From the NCBI GenBank assembly GCA_031553035.1, contig JAVBLY010000006.1, positions 372,001 to 436,000 of the forward strand: DNA of 64,000 nucleotides, read 5' to 3'. The DNA is from JAVBLY01 sp031553035. Its GTDB lineage: Bacteria > Bacillota > Clostridia > Peptostreptococcales > Anaerovoracaceae. Below, piece after piece: positions 8,310 to 16,467 of this stretch (its first letter is position 1; every line of letters starts with the position of its first letter). The notes beneath the pieces are model-generated. The model was not told where the DNA came from and ran no database searches. It saw only the letters and a list, made by a program, of their open reading frames with translations. The position numbers and the translations under genes are program-made.

Positions 8310-9848
8310 ATGAGTATAAAAAAAATATTTACAAACAATTATGAAAAGGTCATCTTTATAGTAATTATTCTGATTGACTTATCAATAATGATCAGGTACT
8401 CAGACGTACAATCATTATGGCATGATGAACTTTACCAAGTAAGTGTTTGTGCTGAGGCATCTTCGGTATTGGATGTTTTACATATGTATTTAACAACAGA
8501 TGCTGCACCTCCATTTTTTGCATTGATAGCATATATCTGGTACAACATCACACCATATGGTGAAAGGTGGATAATGTTTCTCCCAGAAGTGTTGACTTGC
8601 ATGAGTATTTATTTTGTTGGATTATCAGCGAATCAGTTGAGAGGTAAGAATTATGGCATTTTTTGTGTAATAGTCTCAGCCTTGATTCCTGCGCTAACAA
8701 TTTTTGTAGGTTATGAATTCCGTCATTATGCAGTGACATTATTAGTATCTTCCATGCTGATATACTTCTACACATTAAGGTGCAGAAACAATAAAAAGAC
8801 TCCGATATGGATATTGTGCTCCTACGGGATTTCATTAGCTTTGATTGTATATTCATTCTATCTATGTGTATTGATTTGTTTTGTCCTCTTTATATTTGAT
8901 ATTTATTTATGTGCAAAAAAAGCAGCTGAAATTAGATGTTTGAGTTCATATTTTATAGGGGGCGCTTTATTTCTGCCTTGGGCTATAGCAAGATATCTTT
9001 CCATGCGTGATATTGGGATAAATGTAATACCGGAAGACTTCTGGCCACAGACGCCAACATTTTCTTCAATAATGGAAATATTGAATTTTTTTACATATGG
9101 TAACATTGGATTAAGTATTTTACTGTCATGTGGATTAGCAGCAGGTATAACTGTTCTTATAAAAAATCGTAACCTTGATATTATCAAAAAAAGAGATGTC
9201 TTTTTTTTGAAGATATGTACGGTGATGGTGCTTTTTTATATTGGTGCGATTTTTATTCATAGCAGATTTATTATGGTAGAAGGTTCATTATGGGTAGATA
9301 GATATTTCTTATGTCTGATTCCATATTGTGTATTATTAATGGGGTATGTAGTTGATAAACTTTTGTGTACTGTATCTGTTCTAACTAATAAATCAAAAAT
9401 CTCAGGTAGTTTGGTTATGGTTGTCAGTTTATCTCTTGTTATTTTTATTTTGCCCAGTACGGTTGATGACATTGAATCATATCAGAATGATATTCGTGAA
9501 CCATTCAGGCAAGTATCGAAATACCTTAAAAAACAAGATGATATCAACAGTAAAGACACTATAGTAGTTGTTACTGTATCCGATCGTATAGTTAACGGGT
9601 GGCAAGATTTTTATTTCGATAAAAAAGATTCAAATGAAAAAATAAAGGGTATCAAAATAGTCTCGGAAACCAGTGATGAAATAGACAATTTAGAGACTTA
9701 TAACTCAATATACTTTTTTAATGTACATAAATTTGGTTCAGATGAACAAAAAGTACAAAATGATTTTGAAATTTCCTTAAATAAAAGATACAATAAAGTA
9801 GATGATATTGAAAAATATGGATTAACAAAGTACGGGCACTCAGATTAA
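8310..9848 (+). CDS. GT39/ArnT-like integral membrane glycosyltransferase (GT-C fold)
   Basis: A 512-residue multi-span membrane protein. The first external loop has WHDELYQ near residue 34, and TDAAPPFFALIAYIW follows after about 25 residues; an acidic residue here is the catalytic hallmark of GT-C enzymes of the PMT/ArnT type. EFRHYAVTLL lies further on. Around ten membrane spans are followed by a C-terminal soluble tail of about 110 residues that probably lies outside. It would take a sugar from a polyprenyl-phosphate donor and attach it to a surface acceptor. GGAGAG precedes the ATG. The acceptor might be one of the secreted proteins downstream or the cell-wall glycan, but this is inference. 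Confidence 0.75.
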   Translation: MSIKKIFTNNYEKVIFIVIILIDLSIMIRYSDVQSLWHDELYQVSVCAEASSVLDVLHMYLTTDAAPPFFALIAYIWYNITPYGERWIMFLPEVLTCMSIYFVGLSANQLRGKNYGIFCVIVSALIPALTIFVGYEFRHYAVTLLVSSMLIYFYTLRCRNNKKTPIWILCSYGISLALIVYSFYLCVLICFVLFIFDIYLCAKKAAEIRCLSSYFIGGALFLPWAIARYLSMRDIGINVIPEDFWPQTPTFSSIMEILNFFTYGNIGLSILLSCGLAAGITVLIKNRNLDIIKKRDVFFLKICTVMVLFYIGAIFIHSRFIMVEGSLWVDRYFLCLIPYCVLLMGYVVDKLLCTVSVLTNKSKISGSLVMVVSLSLVIFILPSTVDDIESYQNDIREPFRQVSKYLKKQDDINSKDTIVVVTVSDRIVNGWQDFYFDKKDSNEKIKGIKIVSETSDEIDNLETYNSIYFFNVHKFGSDEQKVQNDFEISLNKRYNKVDDIEKYGLTKYGHSD

Positions 9849-9919
9849 TTGATTCTTTAGAATTTATTGAGCATTATATTCAGATTGCTTACTAGCGAAA
9901 ACGAGGAGATAGTTCTGTT

Positions 9920-11422
9920 ATGGAAACAAAAAAGTTTATGTGTAAAAGTATATTAATAATTTTGATTCTTATCCCAATCTTTCTATGTAATCATACAAAT
10001 ACATTTGCTGCATCTCCATCAATGAATGTACACGCAATATATTTGCCAAGCACTGAAATAAAGGACACATGGGGTAGCCCGGTTTTGCTGGAATCAAACG
10101 GTAGATATTTGTTGATGGATGCTACACAAAAAGGAAGTCAAAATGATATTATCAGTTATTTAAAAAAGAATAATATTTCTGAATTAGATTTATTTGTATC
10201 GCATTATCATGTTTATGCATATGAAAGTCATGCAGGAATATTGACAGATCCATATTTTCAAGTAGGTACAATGTATTTACCAGATAATTCAATTGGAGCA
10301 GAAATTCCATATGATGATATTTCTAATCAAACAATAAGAAAATATGCTAAACAGATAGCCGTTCAACATGATGCTAAGATAAAATATCTTAATGTGGGAG
10401 ATTCTTTTACTGTTGGTGATGCAACAGTAAAAGTTATTGGACCTGTCGGCAATTACAGCTATGCTGATATATATGCATCAAAACTTAGTTATAACGAAGC
10501 TACTCTTGTATATGCTAATTCCACTTCATTAGTTACAATGATAACATGCGGTAATAAAAAATTTCTGTCAGCAGGTGATATGTCCGCACCGGAAGAAAAT
10601 GCATTAATGAAAAAATACAGCAAATCTTTTCTCAAAGCTGATATCTATCAGTTGCCTCACCACGGTTTGAATTCATCCGATCCTGCATTCATTGAATTTG
10701 TACGACCAAACTACTCATTCTCCTCAAATCATAAATTCACAATAAGATATCCTAAAACACACGGCAGTTATGGTCATCGTCAAACTTTTCGTCAAAGAGA
10801 GCGGGCAAGTTGGTACGGATTATATTATATGACTGGAGATGAAAAAAAAGATTTAGTGATAAAAGTTAATAATAATAATATTTTTTACTATAAAAATGGT
10901 AAAAAGCTGACAGGTTGGGTCACGGTACAAGGTGGAGATTGGATTTATCGACCGACTGATAAATATTATATAAGCCCAACCACAGGTAAGCCTTATACTG
11001 GTATCAGAAAGGTCGATGGCAAATACTATAACTTCAGCACCGGCGGGTGTGTAGTTTATGCGGCTTATGATAAAAATGGTAAGTATAAGTATTGGAAGGG
11101 TAGTGAAAATGAAGTACGTTACTATACCAAATCTGCAGAAATGTATATAGGATTTAGAAAAGTCGGGAAAAAGTTATACTATTTTAACAAGTCGGGTTAC
11201 AAAAAACTGGGCAATAGTAAATATAAGCCTGTTATAATTGCATCGAAAAAATATCTCATTGATAAAAATGGTGTTATATATACTAAAGGTTGGAAAAAAT
11301 ATAGTAATGGCAAAAAAAGATATGTAACAAAAAAGGGTGTCATGGTCACTGGATGGAAAAAAATTGGTAAAACAAAGTATTACTTTAGTAAAAAAACAGG
11401 GTATATGACGAAACAAAAATAG
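9920..11422 (+). CDS. Secreted ComEC-like metallo-beta-lactamase-fold protein with cell-wall-binding repeats
   Basis: A 500-residue exported protein. A signal peptide (hydrophobic residues ~8-25, cleavage near TFAA-SPS) is followed by a metallo-beta-lactamase fold of the ComEC/competence type, to about residue 315. The later motifs are kept (SAGDMSAPEENAL near 219, LPHHGLNSSDPAF near 246), but the first metal motif is odd: SHYHVYAYESHAG in place of the usual SHxHxDHxGG, so the Asp is missing and extra residues sit before the third His. The C-terminal 180 residues contain choline-binding-like wall repeats (GWKKIGKTKYYFSKKTGYM and similar). GAGGAG precedes the ATG. It may be an anchored hydrolase or an inactive binding fold; the substrate is unknown. 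Confidence 0.75.
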   Translation: METKKFMCKSILIILILIPIFLCNHTNTFAASPSMNVHAIYLPSTEIKDTWGSPVLLESNGRYLLMDATQKGSQNDIISYLKKNNISELDLFVSHYHVYAYESHAGILTDPYFQVGTMYLPDNSIGAEIPYDDISNQTIRKYAKQIAVQHDAKIKYLNVGDSFTVGDATVKVIGPVGNYSYADIYASKLSYNEATLVYANSTSLVTMITCGNKKFLSAGDMSAPEENALMKKYSKSFLKADIYQLPHHGLNSSDPAFIEFVRPNYSFSSNHKFTIRYPKTHGSYGHRQTFRQRERASWYGLYYMTGDEKKDLVIKVNNNNIFYYKNGKKLTGWVTVQGGDWIYRPTDKYYISPTTGKPYTGIRKVDGKYYNFSTGGCVVYAAYDKNGKYKYWKGSENEVRYYTKSAEMYIGFRKVGKKLYYFNKSGYKKLGNSKYKPVIIASKKYLIDKNGVIYTKGWKKYSNGKKRYVTKKGVMVTGWKKIGKTKYYFSKKTGYMTKQK

Positions 11423-11430
11423 GGGATGTT

Positions 11431-14400
11431 ATGAATTACATAAGGAAAAACAGTGCATCATTAATAATTGTAGTTGTTTTTGTTACTATTATGTTTTCGG
11501 TTACAGTAAATTTTGAAAACAAAGTCTCTGCCGATATTTCTGAATGCGATTTTGAAGTTATAGGCGGAGTAGAAGAAGTTGATTACAGGTATATAGCTGA
11601 GACATATCAATTGGAAATCCTAACTGGAGAATCGTTATTGATTTCTATGAAAGACGAAATAGATACCACAAACAAAGATTCGATTCTTCTTAATGATAAT
11701 GCTGACATCACCATATCGGATGTGGCAATTAAAAACGACAGTATTAGCAATGCAGCCATTAATGTTGCATCAGATGCATCAATCACTCTGAATATCAAAG
11801 GGAATAATTCCATAATTTCATATGGCAAACAGGCCGGAATTAGAGTTTCTGGAGGATCATCCATTACTATAATTGGCGAAGGTTCTTTATATGCTGAAGG
11901 CGCAGAAAATGCTGCCGGTATCGGCAGCTCATTATATTACGATGAAGATAATAATATAATTAATGATTTAGGAAATATAATTATCAATTCTGGGAATATC
12001 AAAGTCCAAGGTGGCAATAGTGCATCTGGTATTGGTGGTGGCTACAATAGTTCAGGCGGCAGTATTAGTATCAATGGTGGAATTATTAATGCTACAGGAG
12101 GTAAGTATGCTGCGGCTATAGGCACCGGCTTATATAATACTTCGGGGAGCATAAAGATAACCGATGGAGATATAATTGCAAATGGTGGTGTATGTGCCCC
12201 AGGGGTCGGAGTTGGATATAAGTCGGATTATGGTGATATCGAAATCTCAGGTGGCACTATTAGTGCTATTGGAGGTGATTATGGTGCAGGCATTGGCAGT
12301 GGATATGGCAATTCTGAGAAACCATGCAATGTTGCAATTACTGGAGGTAAAATACATGCTAAAGGAGGACTACGAGGTTCCGGCATCGGTATGAGTCATT
12401 TAGCATATCATGATGAGGGTGCAATTTTAATAGTGGGCGGAGAGATAACAGCTACCGGCGGAACATATGCTGCAGGTATAGGATATGCCGGACTAATAAC
12501 AATAGACGGAGGTAATATCACTACAGAAGGAGGCCGGTATGCAGCAGGAATAGGAGGGAGTTCTCGATCAAAAAGTGGTGGCACACTTATTATCAACAAT
12601 GGTAATGTTAAATCACAAGGCGGAGTGTATGCTGCAGGAATTGGCGGAGCGTATGATGGTTCCGGAGGAAATATCGAAATCAACGGAGGCATGGTAACAT
12701 CAACAGGAGGTGATTCAGGTGCTGGAATAGGAGGAGGAGAATACGGACATGGTGCCAATATATGCATCAATAACGGAACTGTATTGGCATATGGATTTAA
12801 TAAAAAGGAATACAGCGGTGCTGGCATCGGTGGCGGTTATAGAGGTGCTGGCAATCATACGGAAATAAATGGAGGATTCATTACTGCTGATGGTGGAACT
12901 GGTGCCGAGGACATAGGTGATGGCGACAGATATATAGGTAGCAAAACATTTACCACCTATATAAATGGAGGAAGCGTATGGGCTGTCGATGGAAAAATTA
13001 ATTTACCTTCTGGGGCAAAATCAAAGAATGGTGAACCTGTTTATCCTGTATTTATCGGAACTCAAGAGAACAAAACAAACTCTTCTACCCTTAACAAGAA
13101 TATAGAAGTTGATAAATATAATTATTCAGCCAATACTATTTCGTCTACAGATGGTAATTGTGAACATGGTTCAGTTTTTTCAAATTCTAACCCTAGTGTG
13201 GCGGCAATTATTTATCTCCAAGAAGATAACTTTGTCAATGGGATTGATATTGAAGGATTGCCTCGAGGTTTTGCTGATGTGGAGAAAGTAACCAATTTCA
13301 AAGCAAAAACTAATGTTGTTTATTGGAATATCAATAGAGCTGGAATATATGCCGTTTTAAGAGGAGCAGAAGGAAAAGACTACGAGTATAATAATAATGT
13401 AATGACATTGTACAATGATTCAGATGTTGAAATTGGATTATATACTTATGATATCTATACCGGTGATAATATTGTGGTTTCGCCGGGCGCGACTTCGAGT
13501 TTGCAAATATCAGGATTAATGATTGATAATCGCGGATCAGACAGTGAAGTCATTAATGTCAGCTCAGATTCAAGCCTTAAGCTTTCGCTTGATGGAAGAA
13601 ATACATTATATGGAGCGGATAACTGTGCTGCTATTTCTGTTGATAAAATGGGACAGTTGAGTATATTCGGCGCTGGAGGTTTAATAGCCTATGGAGGAAC
13701 TGAGGCTGCCGCATTAGGTGCAAATAAAGATGAATATTCAGGTAAAGTTGTTATTCAAAATGGATTTGTCACTGCCAAAGGGGGCGACGGAGCTGATGAT
13801 ATAGATAATCCTGTGATCGATGGTGGAAGTGTATGGTTTGTAGGTGGAATTAGTGTTATTCCTAAGGATTCAACCGATAAAAATGTATATCCTGTAAAAG
13901 TACCGACAAAAAATCCTCTATCAGAAGTAGATATGTATAACCGTGAAATAAAGATTATTAATAGCACCTACAAAGCAAAGACAGTGTCTGAACATAAAGA
14001 AAAATGTGAACACGGTGAGAACTTCCCAAGCAATCAAGCGGCTTTATTGTATTTGCCTGCAGATAAAGAAATTAGTTTATCTGTAGGGAGCTTTTCAAAT
14101 GGTATTGTTTCAGTGGTTCCTGATAGTGACGTATCATCTGACATGAATATGGTCAAATGGCCAATCAGCATTAAATTGAATGTATCAGAAAGAACAATAG
14201 AGAATAGATCAGCTACTAATCTGTATGCAATATTTAATCCATCATATATAAAAAATAAAAATGTACTTTGGACCAGCAGCAATACTAAGATTGCCACCGT
14301 TTCGGGAGGTAAAGTGACTGCTAAGAAAACCGGTACAGTCTACATAACTGCTAGGGCAAGTTACAACAGCGCCGTTTGTGTTAAGGCAAAGCTAAAAATA

Positions 14401-14904
14401 ATTAGCCCTGTTACAGGGATAGCTGTTCCACAAACCAAGATATATATGACAAAGAAGAAGACATATTCTGTACCAGTAGTGGCTTATACAAAAGATGGTT
14501 CGTCAGCAAAATTAGTTTGGAAATCTTCAAACATTAAGATTGCAACAGTTAGTTCGAAAGGGAAGATCACAGCTAAAAAAACAGGAAAGTGTGTAATAAC
14601 CGTTAAATCAGAAAATGGGAAATACAAGAATATAAATGTGAACGTAGTCAAAAAAGCAAAAAAAATCAAGAAGGTTATTATAAAGAACGCGCCTAAAGCA
14701 ATTAGTAAAGGCATGCAAAAAAGATTATATGTAAAATTAAAATCAGGATATTCTACAAATGTTAAAGTAAATTGGTCTTCATCCAATAACAAAATAATAT
14801 CTATAGACAAGTCTGGTTTAGTAAAGGCTAATAATAAAGGAACAGCGACAATAAAAGTAAAAACTGGGAACGTGAGTGCGACAGTAAAAATAACGGTAAA
14901 GTAA
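11431..14904 (+). CDS. Large secreted Gly-rich repeat (probable beta-helix) surface protein with C-terminal Big_2 Ig-like domains
   Basis: A 1157-residue surface protein with an N-terminal signal or anchor segment (residues ~10-34). Residues ~155-500 hold about twelve imperfect units of roughly 30 residues, each with a core like AAGIGGG, then a strand such as SISINGGIINATGG. This is typical of parallel beta-helix carbohydrate-binding proteins of Firmicutes (Cthe_2159-like). A shorter second helix-like block lies near residues 740-800, and each block ends with a similar segment containing CEHG. The last ~250 residues are three Ig-like Big_2 domains (WTSSNTKIATVSGGKVTAKK and two relatives). It starts 8 bases after the preceding gene with GGGGATG as ribosome site. 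The binding target is unknown. No LPXTG sorting motif is visible. Confidence 0.75.
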   Translation: MNYIRKNSASLIIVVVFVTIMFSVTVNFENKVSADISECDFEVIGGVEEVDYRYIAETYQLEILTGESLLISMKDEIDTTNKDSILLNDNADITISDVAIKNDSISNAAINVASDASITLNIKGNNSIISYGKQAGIRVSGGSSITIIGEGSLYAEGAENAAGIGSSLYYDEDNNIINDLGNIIINSGNIKVQGGNSASGIGGGYNSSGGSISINGGIINATGGKYAAAIGTGLYNTSGSIKITDGDIIANGGVCAPGVGVGYKSDYGDIEISGGTISAIGGDYGAGIGSGYGNSEKPCNVAITGGKIHAKGGLRGSGIGMSHLAYHDEGAILIVGGEITATGGTYAAGIGYAGLITIDGGNITTEGGRYAAGIGGSSRSKSGGTLIINNGNVKSQGGVYAAGIGGAYDGSGGNIEINGGMVTSTGGDSGAGIGGGEYGHGANICINNGTVLAYGFNKKEYSGAGIGGGYRGAGNHTEINGGFITADGGTGAEDIGDGDRYIGSKTFTTYINGGSVWAVDGKINLPSGAKSKNGEPVYPVFIGTQENKTNSSTLNKNIEVDKYNYSANTISSTDGNCEHGSVFSNSNPSVAAIIYLQEDNFVNGIDIEGLPRGFADVEKVTNFKAKTNVVYWNINRAGIYAVLRGAEGKDYEYNNNVMTLYNDSDVEIGLYTYDIYTGDNIVVSPGATSSLQISGLMIDNRGSDSEVINVSSDSSLKLSLDGRNTLYGADNCAAISVDKMGQLSIFGAGGLIAYGGTEAAALGANKDEYSGKVVIQNGFVTAKGGDGADDIDNPVIDGGSVWFVGGISVIPKDSTDKNVYPVKVPTKNPLSEVDMYNREIKIINSTYKAKTVSEHKEKCEHGENFPSNQAALLYLPADKEISLSVGSFSNGIVSVVPDSDVSSDMNMVKWPISIKLNVSERTIENRSATNLYAIFNPSYIKNKNVLWTSSNTKIATVSGGKVTAKKTGTVYITARASYNSAVCVKAKLKIISPVTGIAVPQTKIYMTKKKTYSVPVVAYTKDGSSAKLVWKSSNIKIATVSSKGKITAKKTGKCVITVKSENGKYKNINVNVVKKAKKIKKVIIKNAPKAISKGMQKRLYVKLKSGYSTNVKVNWSSSNNKIISIDKSGLVKANNKGTATIKVKTGNVSATVKITVK
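11890..12960 (+). repeat. Degenerate in-frame repeats coding for about twelve GIG-type units
   Basis: The reading frame holds about twelve diverged copies of a ~90-base unit encoding (A/G)(A/S)GIGGG-type turns spaced by beta-strand-like stretches. The DNA copies have drifted far apart while the protein pattern is kept, which suggests an old expansion under selection on the protein. The spacing varies from about 27 to 40 codons. Confidence 0.65.
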
Positions 14905-14965
14905 TAGTATTGGCAGATACAAGATAGTAACAAAATATCTTCACAAAAAATACATTATTAATAGT

Positions 14966-14978
14966 TATTATTTATTAC
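14966..14978 (+). promoter_or_regulatory. Candidate -10 element of a leaderless promoter
   Basis: TATTAT at 14966-14971 is followed by exactly seven bases and then the ATG of the first SGNH-like gene. No ribosome site lies upstream of that ATG. No good -35 was found at 17 bases. The spacing is identical to that at metF, which is the main reason to report it. Confidence 0.35.
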
Positions 14979-16454
14979 ATGAACAAGCACTTTAAAATAA
15001 TTTTAGGCATCTTTATCACCGTTATTCTGCTTATAATCGCAGGTCTGTGGTTACTTGACTATTCTTCAAATCTCCTTATTAAAAAACATCGTTCAATGCG
15101 GACGGACACCTTTTATGAATTGCCAAAGAATTCAGTTGATGTTCTATTTGTAGGCAGCAGTAAATATCTGAGAAGCATATCGCCGAATCAGATTTATGCC
15201 CAGACTGGTATTTCTTCATATAACAGGAGCTCAGAGTTGATCCCTGCTCAAGGGCAATACCTTTTCGTTGTAGACAGCTTCAAAACACAAAACCCTAAAG
15301 TTGTTTTCCTAAGCACATCAACGCTGGTTAACGGATTTAATGACAACTGGGGTGAATACTATTACTATCTTGCCATGGCAAAGGCCAAATTTTCAAAGGA
15401 TAAATACGATGTTGCTATTGCAATAAGTAGCGAAAATATCAAAGGTGTCGACAGCTCAGCCGGTCTGCTGTTTCCTGCCTTTAAGTACAAAGACCGAAGA
15501 AATTCCCTTATTCCTCGTGACAGGCTGACCTACTCAAACATAAATACACTGGGTTTTGATCCGTATTGGAAAATAAAACTACAGCCGGATCACAGGAAGA
15601 ATTTTATAGGAATGATAGATACGGAAGCAAAGGTAGATGTAAAATATGATCCGCTTGTAAAAGAATATCTGGATAAGACAATAGAGTTCTGTAAAAAGAA
15701 TGGTGCCCAAGTCGTAATATGTGATACTCCCAGCAAAGAATGGTCAGAAGAAAGCTACGCTGCAGCAAGGGCACTGGCTGAAGAACATGGAGTTATCCAT
15801 CTTGACTGCCATATAGATGAGAACTATCAGAACATACATGAGGATGTTCAAACTGACTGGCATGATAACAGAAGGCATCAGAATGGCTGGGGGGCATATA
15901 ATGTGACGACTTTTATCGGTCAATATCTAAGGCAGAATTTCAGATTTGCTGATTACAGAGACGAAAGTGGTGATATTGCAGATAGTCTAAAGAACGACTA
16001 TAAAGAGTACTACTATAGATACCACATGTTTTTACCGGAAGAACTTCCCATTCCTGAAAACTATGCTTTGGATAATGTAGCTAGAATGAACAGTATTCCG
16101 GCTATCACTTCTCCAACTTCAAAGATATCAAATCCGTCATATACTACCTTCGAACAGCAGCTAAGCAAAAACGGATTAGAATATACTTCCGAATTCATTG
16201 AAGTTATGGGAAGCGGAGCTATTTCTGTAAAACGATATAAGTTAACAGATGGAACAAACATAATAGTTGCTGAATATACATATGAATCAGAAAACTGGGT
16301 ACTGCCGATTCACAATAAAGAACTTGATTTTGGGGAATCAGGTAAATTTCCAATAGTCGATCCTGCAAATGAAACAGGTATGCTGATGGCGTTTGACGGG
16401 ACCAAAACAAAAGAGCAGGCTAAGTTACTTGTAAATATTTACAATAGCCTGTAA
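14979..16454 (+). CDS. Membrane-anchored SGNH/DltD-like protein, copy 1
   Basis: A 491-residue protein with one N-terminal membrane segment (residues ~8-27) and an extracytoplasmic SGNH-like domain. DVLFVGSSKYLRSISPNQIY near residue 50 is the nucleophile block (G-S-S), and DWHDNRRHQNGWGAYN near residue 294 resembles the Asp/His block seen in DltD- and AlgJ-type SGNH proteins. Such proteins esterify or de-esterify surface polymers. It is followed after 13 bases by a paralogue of identical length. No Shine-Dalgarno sequence precedes the ATG, and a TATTAT element ends seven bases before it. No MBOAT partner gene is in the window. The function is inferred from fold motifs only. Confidence 0.6.
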   Translation: MNKHFKIILGIFITVILLIIAGLWLLDYSSNLLIKKHRSMRTDTFYELPKNSVDVLFVGSSKYLRSISPNQIYAQTGISSYNRSSELIPAQGQYLFVVDSFKTQNPKVVFLSTSTLVNGFNDNWGEYYYYLAMAKAKFSKDKYDVAIAISSENIKGVDSSAGLLFPAFKYKDRRNSLIPRDRLTYSNINTLGFDPYWKIKLQPDHRKNFIGMIDTEAKVDVKYDPLVKEYLDKTIEFCKKNGAQVVICDTPSKEWSEESYAAARALAEEHGVIHLDCHIDENYQNIHEDVQTDWHDNRRHQNGWGAYNVTTFIGQYLRQNFRFADYRDESGDIADSLKNDYKEYYYRYHMFLPEELPIPENYALDNVARMNSIPAITSPTSKISNPSYTTFEQQLSKNGLEYTSEFIEVMGSGAISVKRYKLTDGTNIIVAEYTYESENWVLPIHNKELDFGESGKFPIVDPANETGMLMAFDGTKTKEQAKLLVNIYNSL

Positions 16455-16467
16455 AGGGGGTGTCTAT

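Noticed and set aside
12408..12827. Pro-rich 139-residue reading frame on the minus strand
   Set aside because: It is the mirror of the Gly-rich repeat gene (GGN codons read as NCC). No ribosome site or homology.
11890..12960. Repeats considered as a CRISPR array
   Set aside because: Copies are diverged, in frame and encode a protein pattern; there are no constant repeats with unique spacers and no cas genes.
14260..14904. Sortase anchor at the end of the large surface protein
   Set aside because: No LPXTG-like motif, hydrophobic tail or basic end. The protein stops at its last Ig-like domain.
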